Shown here: positions 8,572 through 16,835 of the stretch, piece after piece
Layout of the letters: the number at the start of each line of letters is the position of its first letter
Position numbering within the stretch: position 1 is the stretch's first letter
NCBI RefSeq assembly: GCF_023380245.1
Contig: NZ_CP093365.1
Location: 992,001 to 1,056,000 of the forward strand
Source: Bombilactobacillus thymidiniphilus
GTDB taxonomy: Bacteria; Bacillota; Bacilli; Lactobacillales; Lactobacillaceae
Reading direction: 5' to 3'
DNA length: 64,000 nt
Translations under genes and position numbers: made by a program
The notes under the pieces: generated by a model
The model's input: the letters and a program-made list of their open reading frames with translations, nothing else
The model's database searches: none
Told to the model about the DNA's origin: nothing

Positions 8572-10012
8572 GCTTTATACAACCAATTTATTAAAGATAG
8601 TTTTAATTATATTTGCTTCACTGATAGTCGTGGGTGCCGGTTTAGCTAGTTGGCAGTTATTGTATGCTGATCCGCTAAGTGGGCGCTTGAAAATATTATT
8701 TGGTTGGTTATTGATCGCAATACTAGTGCTGGTAGCTAGCTTTATTTTAGTTAAAATACCTGACCAGAGATCAACTAATTATTATGTGATCGGTAGTGTG
8801 CTTGGTTTATTTGCCATCGTCTATCTAGTTTGGATTAAGCAAACACCAGTCCAACAATCTAGTGACTATCATACTTTTTGGCACACTGCTGATGCAGCAC
8901 TTAAAGGCGTGCCGATATATCACAGTGACAATGGTTATTTTGCTAAATGGGCTTATCAAACAGGTTTTTTAGCTTATGTGATATTAGTAGTTAAGCTTTT
9001 TGGTCATCAAATTCAAGTGGTGCAGTATTTGAATGTCATACAGCAAATGCTGATTTTGCTGTTGACTTATCGTTTAGCAGTTAAAGTTACTGGCAAAACC
9101 ACTATTGGGCGACTTAGTTTGTTATTGGTGGGAATTAATATTGAATGGTTTGCTTTAAATAATCGAGTCACCAATCAATATTTAGCTACGATCTTTTTTT
9201 TAATTGCCATAATTTTAGTCTTATCACCAAGACGCTTTAATTGGTTGTGGGCAGCATTTTCGTTAGCGATTGCTAATATTTTGCGTCCACTCGGGATTGT
9301 TTTTTTAGCAGGAATTATTGTGTTTGTGGTGATTTATCAACTATCAAAAGTAAAACGGACACAATTAAAAGCTGCTATAAGTAAATTAGTTGGCTTGATA
9401 ATCATTTATTTTGTTACTTTGCTGAGTGCTAGTTTTGCTGTTAAAGCAACTAATTTTAATTCTTATGGACTCAGCAATCAAGATAATCCGTGGAAATTTG
9501 TTTTGGGCTTGAATTATGAAAGTAACGGTACTTATTCGACAGCTATTAAGAACCAAATTAATCCGCACGCTGATCGCAAAGCGTGTTTAGTTCAGGAAAA
9601 TCGATTGGTCAGGCAAAATATTATATTTTTGCAACAACGCCATTTATGGTGTCGATTATTTATACACAAATTTTTTATTTTGTGGGCGCAACCATCCAAT
9701 ACATTGGATTTTTCGTTATTTGCCAACAACCATAGTTGGGTACACACGCAACAATTAAAATTAATAGCTTACGGAATCAGTGTGTTGGAAATGCTGGGAG
9801 TGTTTTTAGGTGCACTTGTTTTATGGCGCAAGTCAGTGGGAGATGATTTATACCTATTATTGTTGACTTTATTTGCTTATGCCAGTGCGCAACTGCTGAT
9901 TGAAGTGCAAGGGCGCTATCGCTTAGAGTTTGTTCCCTTTTTAGCGATTATTGCTGCGATTGGACTGGATTTTGTTTGGACTAAAATCACATTGATAAAA
10001 TTTAAAGATTGA
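8537..10012 (+). CDS. polytopic membrane protein, probable GT-C fold glycosyltransferase
   Basis: A protein of about 491 aa with roughly eleven hydrophobic spans. After the third span comes a polar loop with SSDYHTFWHTADAALKG, an acidic first extracellular loop like that of the GT-C (GT39/GT87-like, polyprenyl-phosphate-sugar-dependent) transferases. The family is inferred from architecture, not from a firm signature. The frame overlaps the aminotransferase end and could open at TTG 8531 or ATG 8537; neither has a convincing ribosome binding site, so translation may be coupled. A second large protein of the same general type is encoded at 22898-24847. Confidence 0.6.
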   Translation: MGWRLRLRGRVRLYTTNLLKIVLIIFASLIVVGAGLASWQLLYADPLSGRLKILFGWLLIAILVLVASFILVKIPDQRSTNYYVIGSVLGLFAIVYLVWIKQTPVQQSSDYHTFWHTADAALKGVPIYHSDNGYFAKWAYQTGFLAYVILVVKLFGHQIQVVQYLNVIQQMLILLLTYRLAVKVTGKTTIGRLSLLLVGINIEWFALNNRVTNQYLATIFFLIAIILVLSPRRFNWLWAAFSLAIANILRPLGIVFLAGIIVFVVIYQLSKVKRTQLKAAISKLVGLIIIYFVTLLSASFAVKATNFNSYGLSNQDNPWKFVLGLNYESNGTYSTAIKNQINPHADRKACLVQENRLVRQNIIFLQQRHLWCRLFIHKFFILWAQPSNTLDFSLFANNHSWVHTQQLKLIAYGISVLEMLGVFLGALVLWRKSVGDDLYLLLLTLFAYASAQLLIEVQGRYRLEFVPFLAIIAAIGLDFVWTKITLIKFKD

Positions 10013-10035
10013 TTATGGTGATTTGTTGGTATAAT
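10009..10035 (+). promoter_or_regulatory. tyrS promoter (extended -10)
   Basis: TGGTATAAT at 10027-10035 is an extended -10 element (TGn plus TATAAT). TTGATT at 10009 could act as a -35 at a short 15-base spacing. The leader to the tyrS start is only about 60 bases, too short for a T-box. Confidence 0.5.
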
Positions 10036-10099
10036 TAATTATTGATATGATTACACATAAATTAATACTTAAATAAGGATTATTTTTCAGGAGACCAAG

Positions 10100-11368
10100 A
10101 TGACTAAAAATATAATAGATGAATTAATTTGGCGTGATGCCATTAACCAACAAACCGATGCTGCTGGTTTAAGGGAATATGTAAATGATCACCACATTGC
10201 CTTATATTGTGGTGTTGATCCGACCGGCGATTCTTTGCATATCGGTCATTTAATTCCCTTTATGATTTTAAAAAGATTTCAGTTATTAGGTCATAAGCCG
10301 GTTATTGTGATTGGTGGAGCGACAGGATCTATTGGCGATCCTTCAGGCAAGAAAGCCGAACGCGTTTTACAAAGTAAGGAACAAATTGAGCACAATCAAG
10401 CTGCTTTAACACAACAGATGATCAACTTGTTTGGTACAGAGAACTTTGAAATTGTGAATAATTATGATTGGCTATCACGTTTAGACTTGTTAACTTTTTT
10501 GCGTGATTATGCCAAGTTATTTAATGTTAATACTATGTTGAATAAAGATGTGGTGGCTTCACGGTTGAAGACGGGAATTTCTTATACAGAATTCACATAC
10601 CAAATTTTGCAAGCTATCGATTTTTTGACGTTGTATCGTGAACATAATGTGCAATTGCAAGTTGGCGGTGGCGATCAATGGGGTAATATTACCGCGGGTA
10701 TTGATTTACTTCACCGCGTTGAGGGTGCTGATACTAAAGTTTTTGGTCTAACCATCCCACTATTACTAAAAGCAGATGGTACTAAATTTGGTAAAACGGC
10801 TGGTGGCGCAATTTGGTTGGATCCTAAGAAGACTAGTCCTTATGAATTTTATCAGTTTTGGTTAAATACTGACGATCGTGATGTGATTCGTTATTTGAAA
10901 TACTTTACTTTTTTAGATGCAACGGAAATTGCTGATTTAGAGCAGCAAGTTCAAAGTGCACCAGAAAAACGTATTGCCCAAAAAACTTTGGCACAAGAAG
11001 TAACGCGTTTTGTGCACGGTCAAGCAGCAGTAGAACAAGCAGAACATATTTCTGAAGCTTTATTTGCTGGCGATTTATTGAGTTTAACAGCAGTTGAAAT
11101 TGAACAGGGCTTTAGCTCGGTGCCTACAGTAACTTATGATGGTGCCACCTTGAATTTAGTGGAATTTTTGGTAGATGCTACAGCAATCGAACCGTCACGT
11201 CGCCAAGCGCGCGAAGATATTCAAAATGGCGCCATTTATATTAACGGTACTCGACAGTCCGAACTGGATTACCAAGTGGACCCTAATGCTGCTTTTGAAG
11301 GACGTTTCGTTATTGTTCGCAAAGGCAAGAAGAAATACACGCTAGTGCGTGTTGCAACAAATGATTAG
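10100..11368 (+). CDS. tyrS: tyrosyl-tRNA synthetase
   Basis: Charges tRNA-Tyr with tyrosine in the cytoplasm. The 422-aa protein shows the class I signatures HIGH at residues 47-50 (SLHIGHLIPF) and KFGKT, the TyrRS version of KMSKS, near residue 230. GGGDQWGNITAG is the tyrosine/ATP-site segment, and a C-terminal S4-like RNA-binding domain begins around residue 355 (EPSRRQAREDIQNGAIYING). Length matches bacterial TyrRS. The start follows CAGGAGA. The next gene begins eight bases after the stop. Confidence 0.97.
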   Translation: MTKNIIDELIWRDAINQQTDAAGLREYVNDHHIALYCGVDPTGDSLHIGHLIPFMILKRFQLLGHKPVIVIGGATGSIGDPSGKKAERVLQSKEQIEHNQAALTQQMINLFGTENFEIVNNYDWLSRLDLLTFLRDYAKLFNVNTMLNKDVVASRLKTGISYTEFTYQILQAIDFLTLYREHNVQLQVGGGDQWGNITAGIDLLHRVEGADTKVFGLTIPLLLKADGTKFGKTAGGAIWLDPKKTSPYEFYQFWLNTDDRDVIRYLKYFTFLDATEIADLEQQVQSAPEKRIAQKTLAQEVTRFVHGQAAVEQAEHISEALFAGDLLSLTAVEIEQGFSSVPTVTYDGATLNLVEFLVDATAIEPSRRQAREDIQNGAIYINGTRQSELDYQVDPNAAFEGRFVIVRKGKKKYTLVRVATND

Positions 11369-11376
11369 GAGAAAGT

Positions 11377-12108
11377 ATGCAACATATTAGTATAATTAAG
11401 CGTGAAGCTAGACATGTATTAAGTAAAAAGCCACATAATCTAGTAAATTTGGGTTTAATACCCACGATTGTTTTAGTTATTTTGTTCATATTACTTTTTA
11501 GATTATCAACACAAATTGTGTTGCAACTGAATTTAACGCAAATTGATAAGCAATTTTATGCTGATGTACAAAGTTTTTTGACTAATAATCCACAGATTTC
11601 ATTGTATTATTTAGAAGGATTCTTAGCTTACGGAATGTTTGCAGTTAGTGTTTCGTTTGCTGCTTTAGATCAATTGCGTGAAACTACCAAACAAATGGGG
11701 ATTGCACAAAGTTTACAGGTTTTTTCAGGCGTCTACTTTTTTAAAGTTTTAGTTTTATGGTTAGTAATCTATTTGATTTATTATTTAGGTAATTTAATTT
11801 TGTTGCCAATTGGTCTATATTTTTATTACGGCTTCAAGTTAACCTATTTCATTTTAAAAGACTTGACGCAAGGATCTGCCCGTATTTCTTGGCGCAACGC
11901 ATTAAAAACTTTAGGTTATAGTTGGACAATGATGCGTGGTCATAAATGGCAATTATTTGTTTTAGATTTGAGTTTTATTGGTTGGGATCTCTTGAATTTT
12001 ATGACACTAGGTCTTTTTAATTTATATGTGGCGCCTTATCGGGCTGCTAGTTATGCTGTTTTCTATCAAAACTTATTAGATCAGCAAATTGGTGCAAGGT
12101 TATCATAA
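11377..12108 (+). CDS. DUF975 family membrane protein
   Basis: A 243-aa integral membrane protein with about five hydrophobic segments. The late block LSFIGWDLLNFMTLGLFNLYVAPYRAAS is the recognisable DUF975 pattern (glycine-tryptophan turn, then a proline-tyrosine motif before the last polar tail). No enzymatic function is known for this family. It follows tyrS by eight bases with an AGGAGA-type site, so the two are probably co-transcribed up to the terminator at 12112. Confidence 0.75.
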   Translation: MQHISIIKREARHVLSKKPHNLVNLGLIPTIVLVILFILLFRLSTQIVLQLNLTQIDKQFYADVQSFLTNNPQISLYYLEGFLAYGMFAVSVSFAALDQLRETTKQMGIAQSLQVFSGVYFFKVLVLWLVIYLIYYLGNLILLPIGLYFYYGFKLTYFILKDLTQGSARISWRNALKTLGYSWTMMRGHKWQLFVLDLSFIGWDLLNFMTLGLFNLYVAPYRAASYAVFYQNLLDQQIGARLS

Positions 12109-12111
12109 TAA

Positions 12112-12143
12112 AAAAATCGTCTGGCTTAGCCAGACGATTTTTA
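12112..12143. terminator. bidirectional intrinsic terminator
   Basis: A near-perfect hairpin, AAAATCGTCTGGC-TTA-GCCAGACGATTTTT, with A-run on one side and T-run on the other. It serves the DUF975 gene on the plus strand and the convergent MntR-type gene on the minus strand, whose last codons overlap it. Confidence 0.9.
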
Positions 12144-12791
12144 GATTTTCTCAACAAATATATAATGGGTCAATTCTTTACTAACGGAAATTTTTTGGTG
12201 CTCTTTGGTTTCCAATAATAAAGAATGATCAAAATTAGAACGTTTCACAACAGTTAATACTTGGTTTAATTTCAAGCCTAAGCTGTGAAAGTAACTTAGA
12301 AAATCGCGATTATCAAAAATGCGCACAATTTTAATTGTTGTATTTTCTGTGATGTTACTCAATAATAAATCATCATCATCACTTTGTCCTTGTCCGTTAC
12401 CTGGAATAATTCCGCCGTGCGGGCATTTTTGTGGATATTGGAGATATTGATTTAAAGCTTGCGCTAATTGAGTATCAGTAGCGTGTTCTAGGTCATCAGC
12501 AGCTGAATGAACTTGATCGATATCATAATGTAATTTATTTACCAGAAACACTTCCCATAAACGATGCTTTTTGACCAAATCTTTCGCCAATGCTTGACCA
12601 TTTTTAGTTAAAAAAATCTGGTTATACGGAGTATGCTCAATCAAGTCGTCTTTGGCTAAAGGAACTAACATTTCTGTTACTGAGGGTGCGCTAACTTGCA
12701 TCATTTCAGCCAGACGTTTATTGGTAACTTTTTGGGAACTATGCTGCAATTCGAAAATGTTTTTAAGGTAATTTTCCTTATTGGGTGACAA
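12141..12791 (-). CDS. mntR: DtxR/MntR-family metal-dependent transcriptional regulator
   Basis: A 216-aa regulator with an N-terminal winged helix-turn-helix (VTNKRLAEMMQVSAPSVTEM), a dimerisation and metal-binding domain with HRLWEVFL and DDLEHATD, and the CPHGGIIPGNGQ segment typical of the family. A C-terminal SH3-like FeoA-type domain follows. Such proteins repress metal (usually Mn or Fe) uptake genes when metal is bound. The start is TTG at 12791, ten bases after AGGAGAGG. No transporter gene is adjacent. A palindrome covers its promoter, suggesting autoregulation. The gene symbol is assigned by family, and the metal is not proven. Confidence 0.85.
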   Translation of the reverse strand: MSPNKENYLKNIFELQHSSQKVTNKRLAEMMQVSAPSVTEMLVPLAKDDLIEHTPYNQIFLTKNGQALAKDLVKKHRLWEVFLVNKLHYDIDQVHSAADDLEHATDTQLAQALNQYLQYPQKCPHGGIIPGNGQGQSDDDDLLLSNITENTTIKIVRIFDNRDFLSYFHSLGLKLNQVLTVVKRSNFDHSLLLETKEHQKISVSKELTHYIFVEKI

Positions 12792-12819
12792 ATTTTTGCT
12801 ACCTCTCCTATTATGGTAT

Positions 12820-12855
12820 ATCCTACATTATAGGATTTTCCGTGGGAACCTGCAA
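12820..12855 (-). promoter_or_regulatory. mntR-type gene promoter with overlapping palindromic operator
   Basis: Reading the minus strand, TTGCAG (12855-12850) and TATAAT (12832-12827) are spaced 17 bases. The -10 box sits inside the inverted repeat ATCCTA-TAATG-TAGGAT (12836-12820), placed where a bound repressor would block RNA polymerase. Confidence 0.6.
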
Positions 12856-12879
12856 TTTTATTTATGAGGTGGAGTTAGT

Positions 12880-13398
12880 ATGAATAGTAAAAAAGGTTTT
12901 GATATTTTTAGTTTGATTATCGGACTTTTCTCGTTGTATGTGGGTTATTTAGTTATCAAAAATCCGATAACTGGTTTGTTATCAATAGTGATTACGATTG
13001 GTATTTTTGCTTTAATTCGAGGGATTTATCAGTTGTACTTGAGCTACAAGTTACGCAAATGGACCGATAAAAAAGTTGGTTGGTTGATTTTTTCGGGGAT
13101 TGTTGATATTTTATTGGGCATTATTTTCATGTTTAACCTCGCTTTAGGACTACAAACTTTGATATTGATTTTTGCTATTTGGTTTATTATTGATGGAATT
13201 GCTGAGCTGAGTTTGGCTCCCATTTATGATCTTGCTGGCAAAAGCTATCGTTGGCTGATTATTGTTTTGGCTGTTTTAAGTATTATTGCGGGGATTATTT
13301 TATTATTTCGACCGTTATTAGCAAGTGTGTTAATTGTTAGTTTAGCAGCTATTTATTTCTTTGTTGCTGGGATTTTAGAAATAGTTGAAGCTTTTTAA
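12880..13398 (+). CDS. HdeD/DUF308-like membrane protein
   Basis: A 172-aa protein made of six short hydrophobic helices in three pairs, each pair resembling the DUF308 repeat (for example ITIGIFALIRGIYQLYLSYKLR and IFAIWFIIDGIAELSLAP). This is the architecture of HdeD, linked to acid resistance in enterobacteria. Function in lactobacilli is unknown. It is transcribed away from the MntR-type regulator with GAGGTGGAG upstream of its ATG, and could share its control region. Confidence 0.7.
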   Translation: MNSKKGFDIFSLIIGLFSLYVGYLVIKNPITGLLSIVITIGIFALIRGIYQLYLSYKLRKWTDKKVGWLIFSGIVDILLGIIFMFNLALGLQTLILIFAIWFIIDGIAELSLAPIYDLAGKSYRWLIIVLAVLSIIAGIILLFRPLLASVLIVSLAAIYFFVAGILEIVEAF

Positions 13399-13409
13399 TA
13401 AATTAGTTC

Positions 13410-13438
13410 TTGGCAAAGACTGTTACTTTTGCTATCAT
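13410..13438 (+). promoter_or_regulatory. tRNA-Thr promoter
   Basis: TTGGCA at 13410-13415 and TATCAT at 13433-13438 with exact 17-base spacing, 16 bases before the tRNA 5' end. Confidence 0.7.
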
Positions 13439-13454
13439 AAATAGGTGCTCAGTT

Positions 13455-13527
13455 GCCATCTTAGCTCAGCAGGTAGAGCGCCACCATGGTAAGGTGGAGG
13501 TCGTCGGTTCGAATCCGACAGATGGCT
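13455..13527 (+). tRNA. tRNA-Thr(GGT)
   Basis: A complete cloverleaf can be folded by hand. The acceptor stem is GCCATCT with AGATGGC, and the D arm is GCTC/GAGC. The anticodon stem CCACC/GGTGG encloses loop ATGGTAA (anticodon GGT), and the T arm is GTCGG-TTCGAAT-CCGAC. The discriminator is T, and CCA is not encoded. The gene stands alone, with its own promoter and terminator. Confidence 0.97.
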
Positions 13528-13533
13528 TATTAG

Positions 13534-13564
13534 AAAGCCTGTCTTGATAGACAGGCTTTTTTGT
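13534..13564 (+). terminator. intrinsic terminator after tRNA-Thr
   Basis: AAAGCCTGTCT and AGACAGGCTTT form an 11-bp stem with a short loop, followed by TTTTTG. Confidence 0.9.
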
Positions 13565-13659
13565 TTGGTTGATTGTTAGATGCTAATCTTGTAATCTAGA
13601 AGTTGACCAGTTAAAATTTACTCAATTGGACGAAATAAAAATATTATAAGGTAAGGATA

Positions 13660-16197
13660 ATGATAGAAGTTAAAAGATTTTATGACACTTTTGTACCAGA
13701 GCACTATGATTTGTTTCTGGATATCAATCGAACGAAAAAAACAATTACTGGTCAAGTTAAGGTGCAGGGAGAAGCCAAGGAGTTAAATATTTTATTGCAC
13801 CAAAAAGATTTGCAAATTGTCGGTGTGCACTTAAATGATCATCCTGTTTTATTTCAAGTTTTGCCACAGCAAGATGCTTTACAAATAACTTTGCAAAAAA
13901 CAGGCATTGTACAATTGGTTATTGATTATACAGCCGAACTAACGGATTCAATGATGGGTATTTATCCTTCATACTACCAAGTCGATGGTGTTAAAAAGCA
14001 GATCATAGGAACGCAATTTGAAACAACTTTTGCACGACAAGCTTTCCCTTGTGTCGATGAACCCGAGGCTAAGGCAACCTTTACACTAGCTTTGAAGTTT
14101 GATGAGCATCCTGGTGAAATTGCTATTAGTAACATGCCAGAGCAAAAAGTTGTTGGGGGGGTACATTATTTTGAACCAACAGTGAAAATGTCTACTTATT
14201 TAGTTGCCTTTGCTTTTGGGGAATTACAAAGTGAAACTACACAAACTAATAGTGGTGTCCAAGTTGGCGTTTTTGCGACAAAAGCACATCCAACAAAAAA
14301 TTTGAAATTTGCATTGGATATTGCTAAAAGAGCGATCGAATTTTTTGAAGAATATTATCAAACACCTTATCCGTTGCCACATTCTTGGCAGTTAGCATTA
14401 CCGGACTTTTCAGCGGGTGCCATGGAAAATTGGGGATTGATCACTTATCGAGAAGCTTATCTGCTTTTGGATCCAGAAAATGATTCTTTAGCCACTAAAA
14501 TCAGTGTAGCAACTGTGATTGCCCATGAATTAGCGCATCAATGGTTCGGGGATTTGGTAACTATGAAGTGGTGGGATGATCTTTGGTTGAACGAAAGTTT
14601 TGCCAACATGATGGAATATGTAGCCATTGACGCATTGGAGCCGGATTGGAAAGTTTGGGAAACTTTTCAAGATAGTGATGTTCCCTTAGCTTTACAAAGA
14701 GATGCGATTTTTGGTGTACAGCCAGTGCACGTGCAAGTTGAACATCCTGCTGAAATTGATGCTTTATTTGATTCAGCAATTGTTTATGCTAAAGGTGCAC
14801 GAATGCTTGTAATGGTACGTTCTTTGATTGGTGAGCAAGCTTTGCGTACAGGATTGAAGAATTATTTTGCACAGCATCAATATCATAATGCGACAGGTGA
14901 AGATTTATGGACAGCTTTAGGTGCTGCTGCCCAATTAGATATTAAGTCTATTATGAATACTTGGTTGGAGCAACCCGGTTATCCTGTGGTGCGCGCGCAA
15001 GTTGTAAATGGTCAATTGACATTAACGCAACAACAATTTTTCGTTGGTGCGAGTCAAGATGCAGGACGTCTATGGTCGATACCTTTAAATGGAAATTACG
15101 CAGCTACACCGCAAATTTTGCAGGCAAAAAATATTACTTTAGGTGACTATCAAAAGTTACGTGATCAAGCAGGTCATCCTTTCCAATTGAATTGTGGTAA
15201 TAGTTCTCATTTTATTGTGCAATACGATAAGTTGCTATTAACAGATTTGTTGACAGATTTGCCAAATTTGGCTGCTATTGATCAACAGCAGTTATTGCAA
15301 GATTTACATTTGTTGGCTGAAAGTGGTGCGATTGCTTATGCTGATTTAATGACTTTAATGACTAAGTTTGCCGACAGTCCATCTAATATTGTGATCAATG
15401 CTTTATATAAAATTATGAACGATGTTAAAAAATTTGCAGTGCGCGATGCAGTGACCGCCAATAATTTGCGTCAATTTTTTGATAAATTGAGTGGATCTAA
15501 ATTACAAGATTTAGGCTATGAACCAAGGACAACGGATACTTTAGATGACCAATTGGTACGTCCTATAATATTAAAGGCTTCATTGTATGCTAAAAATAAG
15601 CAAACGATGCAAGCTTTGCATGCTATCTATCAACGTTATGATGCTGATCTAGCTACTTTGCCAGCTGACATTCGGTACTCGGTACTTCTAAATGAAGTCC
15701 AAAATTATGGCAATTTGGCGTTGCAGCAACATTTATTAACCACTTATCAGACAACAGCTAATAGTAGTTTCAAGCGAGATCTACAGCAAGCTTTGACTGG
15801 TTCACCGGATAAGCAATGGTTGAATAAATTGGTAACTTCTTTTGAAGACAGCAAAGTTATTAAGCCACAAGATTTACGTGCCTGGTTTGCAGGAATCTTG
15901 GCTAATCGCACGGGACAACAACTAGCTTGGGATTGGATTCGCAATGATTGGTCTTGGCTAGAAAGAACAGTTGGCGGGGACATGGAATTTACAACCTATA
16001 TTACTGTCATCTCCAGCACTTTCAGTACAGCGCAACGTTTGCAAGAATTTACTGAATTTTTTGAGCCAAAACTAGAAACGCCAGGTCTGACACGCGAAAT
16101 TACGATGGATACCCAAATCATTCAACAGCGAGTCACCTTAGTTGATAAAGAATATTTGGCTATGGTAACCCAATTAGCTAAATGCGCTAATAAATAA
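13660..16197 (+). CDS. pepN: aminopeptidase N (M1 family)
   Basis: An 845-aa cytosolic zinc aminopeptidase that removes N-terminal residues from peptides, part of casein and peptide use in lactic acid bacteria. The exopeptidase motif GAMENWGLITYRE and the zinc site HELAHQWFGDL (H289, E290, H293) with the third ligand in NESFANMMEY (E312) are intact. The C-terminal helical ERAP1-like domain is present, so the length is full. It is monocistronic: the tRNA terminator lies upstream and another terminator follows at 16206. Confidence 0.97.
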   Translation: MIEVKRFYDTFVPEHYDLFLDINRTKKTITGQVKVQGEAKELNILLHQKDLQIVGVHLNDHPVLFQVLPQQDALQITLQKTGIVQLVIDYTAELTDSMMGIYPSYYQVDGVKKQIIGTQFETTFARQAFPCVDEPEAKATFTLALKFDEHPGEIAISNMPEQKVVGGVHYFEPTVKMSTYLVAFAFGELQSETTQTNSGVQVGVFATKAHPTKNLKFALDIAKRAIEFFEEYYQTPYPLPHSWQLALPDFSAGAMENWGLITYREAYLLLDPENDSLATKISVATVIAHELAHQWFGDLVTMKWWDDLWLNESFANMMEYVAIDALEPDWKVWETFQDSDVPLALQRDAIFGVQPVHVQVEHPAEIDALFDSAIVYAKGARMLVMVRSLIGEQALRTGLKNYFAQHQYHNATGEDLWTALGAAAQLDIKSIMNTWLEQPGYPVVRAQVVNGQLTLTQQQFFVGASQDAGRLWSIPLNGNYAATPQILQAKNITLGDYQKLRDQAGHPFQLNCGNSSHFIVQYDKLLLTDLLTDLPNLAAIDQQQLLQDLHLLAESGAIAYADLMTLMTKFADSPSNIVINALYKIMNDVKKFAVRDAVTANNLRQFFDKLSGSKLQDLGYEPRTTDTLDDQLVRPIILKASLYAKNKQTMQALHAIYQRYDADLATLPADIRYSVLLNEVQNYGNLALQQHLLTTYQTTANSSFKRDLQQALTGSPDKQWLNKLVTSFEDSKVIKPQDLRAWFAGILANRTGQQLAWDWIRNDWSWLERTVGGDMEFTTYITVISSTFSTAQRLQEFTEFFEPKLETPGLTREITMDTQIIQQRVTLVDKEYLAMVTQLAKCANK

Positions 16198-16205
16198 ACA
16201 ATTGG

Positions 16206-16239
16206 CTACTTTCTGAATTTTTGGAAAGTAGTTTTTTAT
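16206..16239 (+). terminator. intrinsic terminator after pepN
   Basis: CTACTTTC (16206-16213) pairs with GAAAGTAG (16224-16231), followed by TTTTTTATT. Confidence 0.85.
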
Positions 16240-16290
16240 TGATTGAGGTCTGTAACTACTTATTATAAAATGAGTTTGGAGGTGGATTGA

Positions 16291-16599
16291 GTGGGTAATA
16301 ATGAGCAAGATTATTTCTGGCAAGACCAATTAGCCAATGGGCATACTTTAATTGGGTTAAATGAAAAAGGGCAAGAAGAGATTGGCACTGCTGCTTTTGT
16401 GGACTTTGCACCTAATTTAAAGAACGTTCAATTAGGTGACCCGCTTGTGGCGATTGAAGGATCCAAAGTAGTAACACAGTTTGATACGCCGTTAGCGGGT
16501 AAAGTAGTTCAAATCAATCAAGACTTGTTGGAACATCCGGAGAACTTGAACAGTTCGGATCATCAGGCAACTTGGATCGTGGAATTAGCAGAGGAATAA
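16291..16599 (+). CDS. GcvH-like lipoyl carrier protein
   Basis: A 102-aa protein of the glycine cleavage H family. The segment IEGSKVVTQFDTPLAG aligns with the lipoyl site of GcvH (ESVKA...SPVSG), keeping the lysine at about residue 58. The N-terminal half is shorter than classical GcvH. No glycine decarboxylase genes are visible in the window. In Firmicutes, H-like proteins also serve as lipoate relays or as carriers in stress-linked ADP-ribosylation systems, but no such partner is adjacent. The start is GTG at 16291 after GGAGGTGG. It is flanked by terminators on both sides and therefore monocistronic. Confidence 0.8.
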   Translation: MGNNEQDYFWQDQLANGHTLIGLNEKGQEEIGTAAFVDFAPNLKNVQLGDPLVAIEGSKVVTQFDTPLAGKVVQINQDLLEHPENLNSSDHQATWIVELAEE

Positions 16600-16607
16600 T
16601 AATTTTA

Positions 16608-16650
16608 AGGTGGGGTAACAATATTATTGTTGATATGCCATCTTTTTTTG
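16608..16650 (+). terminator. intrinsic terminator after the GcvH-like gene
   Basis: AGGTGG (16608-16613) pairs with CCATCT (16638-16643), with an inner AACAA/TTGTT stem, followed by seven T. Confidence 0.7.
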
Positions 16651-16835
16651 AATAAGCACTAATTAATTAAGACTTATAATTGCTCACTTATTTCTAACTA
16701 TCTTGATTAGGTGTATAATATTTTTATTATTTCGTGAAGCACATCAATCAATCTAAATAAATGGATTATTAGAATGGAAAGAATAATTTATTCCGCACGC
16801 TAAATAATAGATCAATCATTGACGGAGGAATTAAA
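16651..16835 (+). promoter_or_regulatory. glutamine transporter upstream region with promoter and palindrome
   Basis: TATAAT at 16714-16719 is the best -10 candidate; the sequence 17 bases upstream (TTTCTA) is weak. A long leader follows, containing the palindrome GAATAA-T-TTATTC at 16781-16793 inside a larger GGAA...TTCC context. The palindrome could be an operator or a small RNA hairpin. GGAGGA lies before the start codon. I see no known riboswitch. Confidence 0.4.

Noticed and set aside
10013-10099. T-box leader upstream of tyrS
   Set aside because: The leader is only about 60 bases, with no terminator and no conserved T-box sequence.
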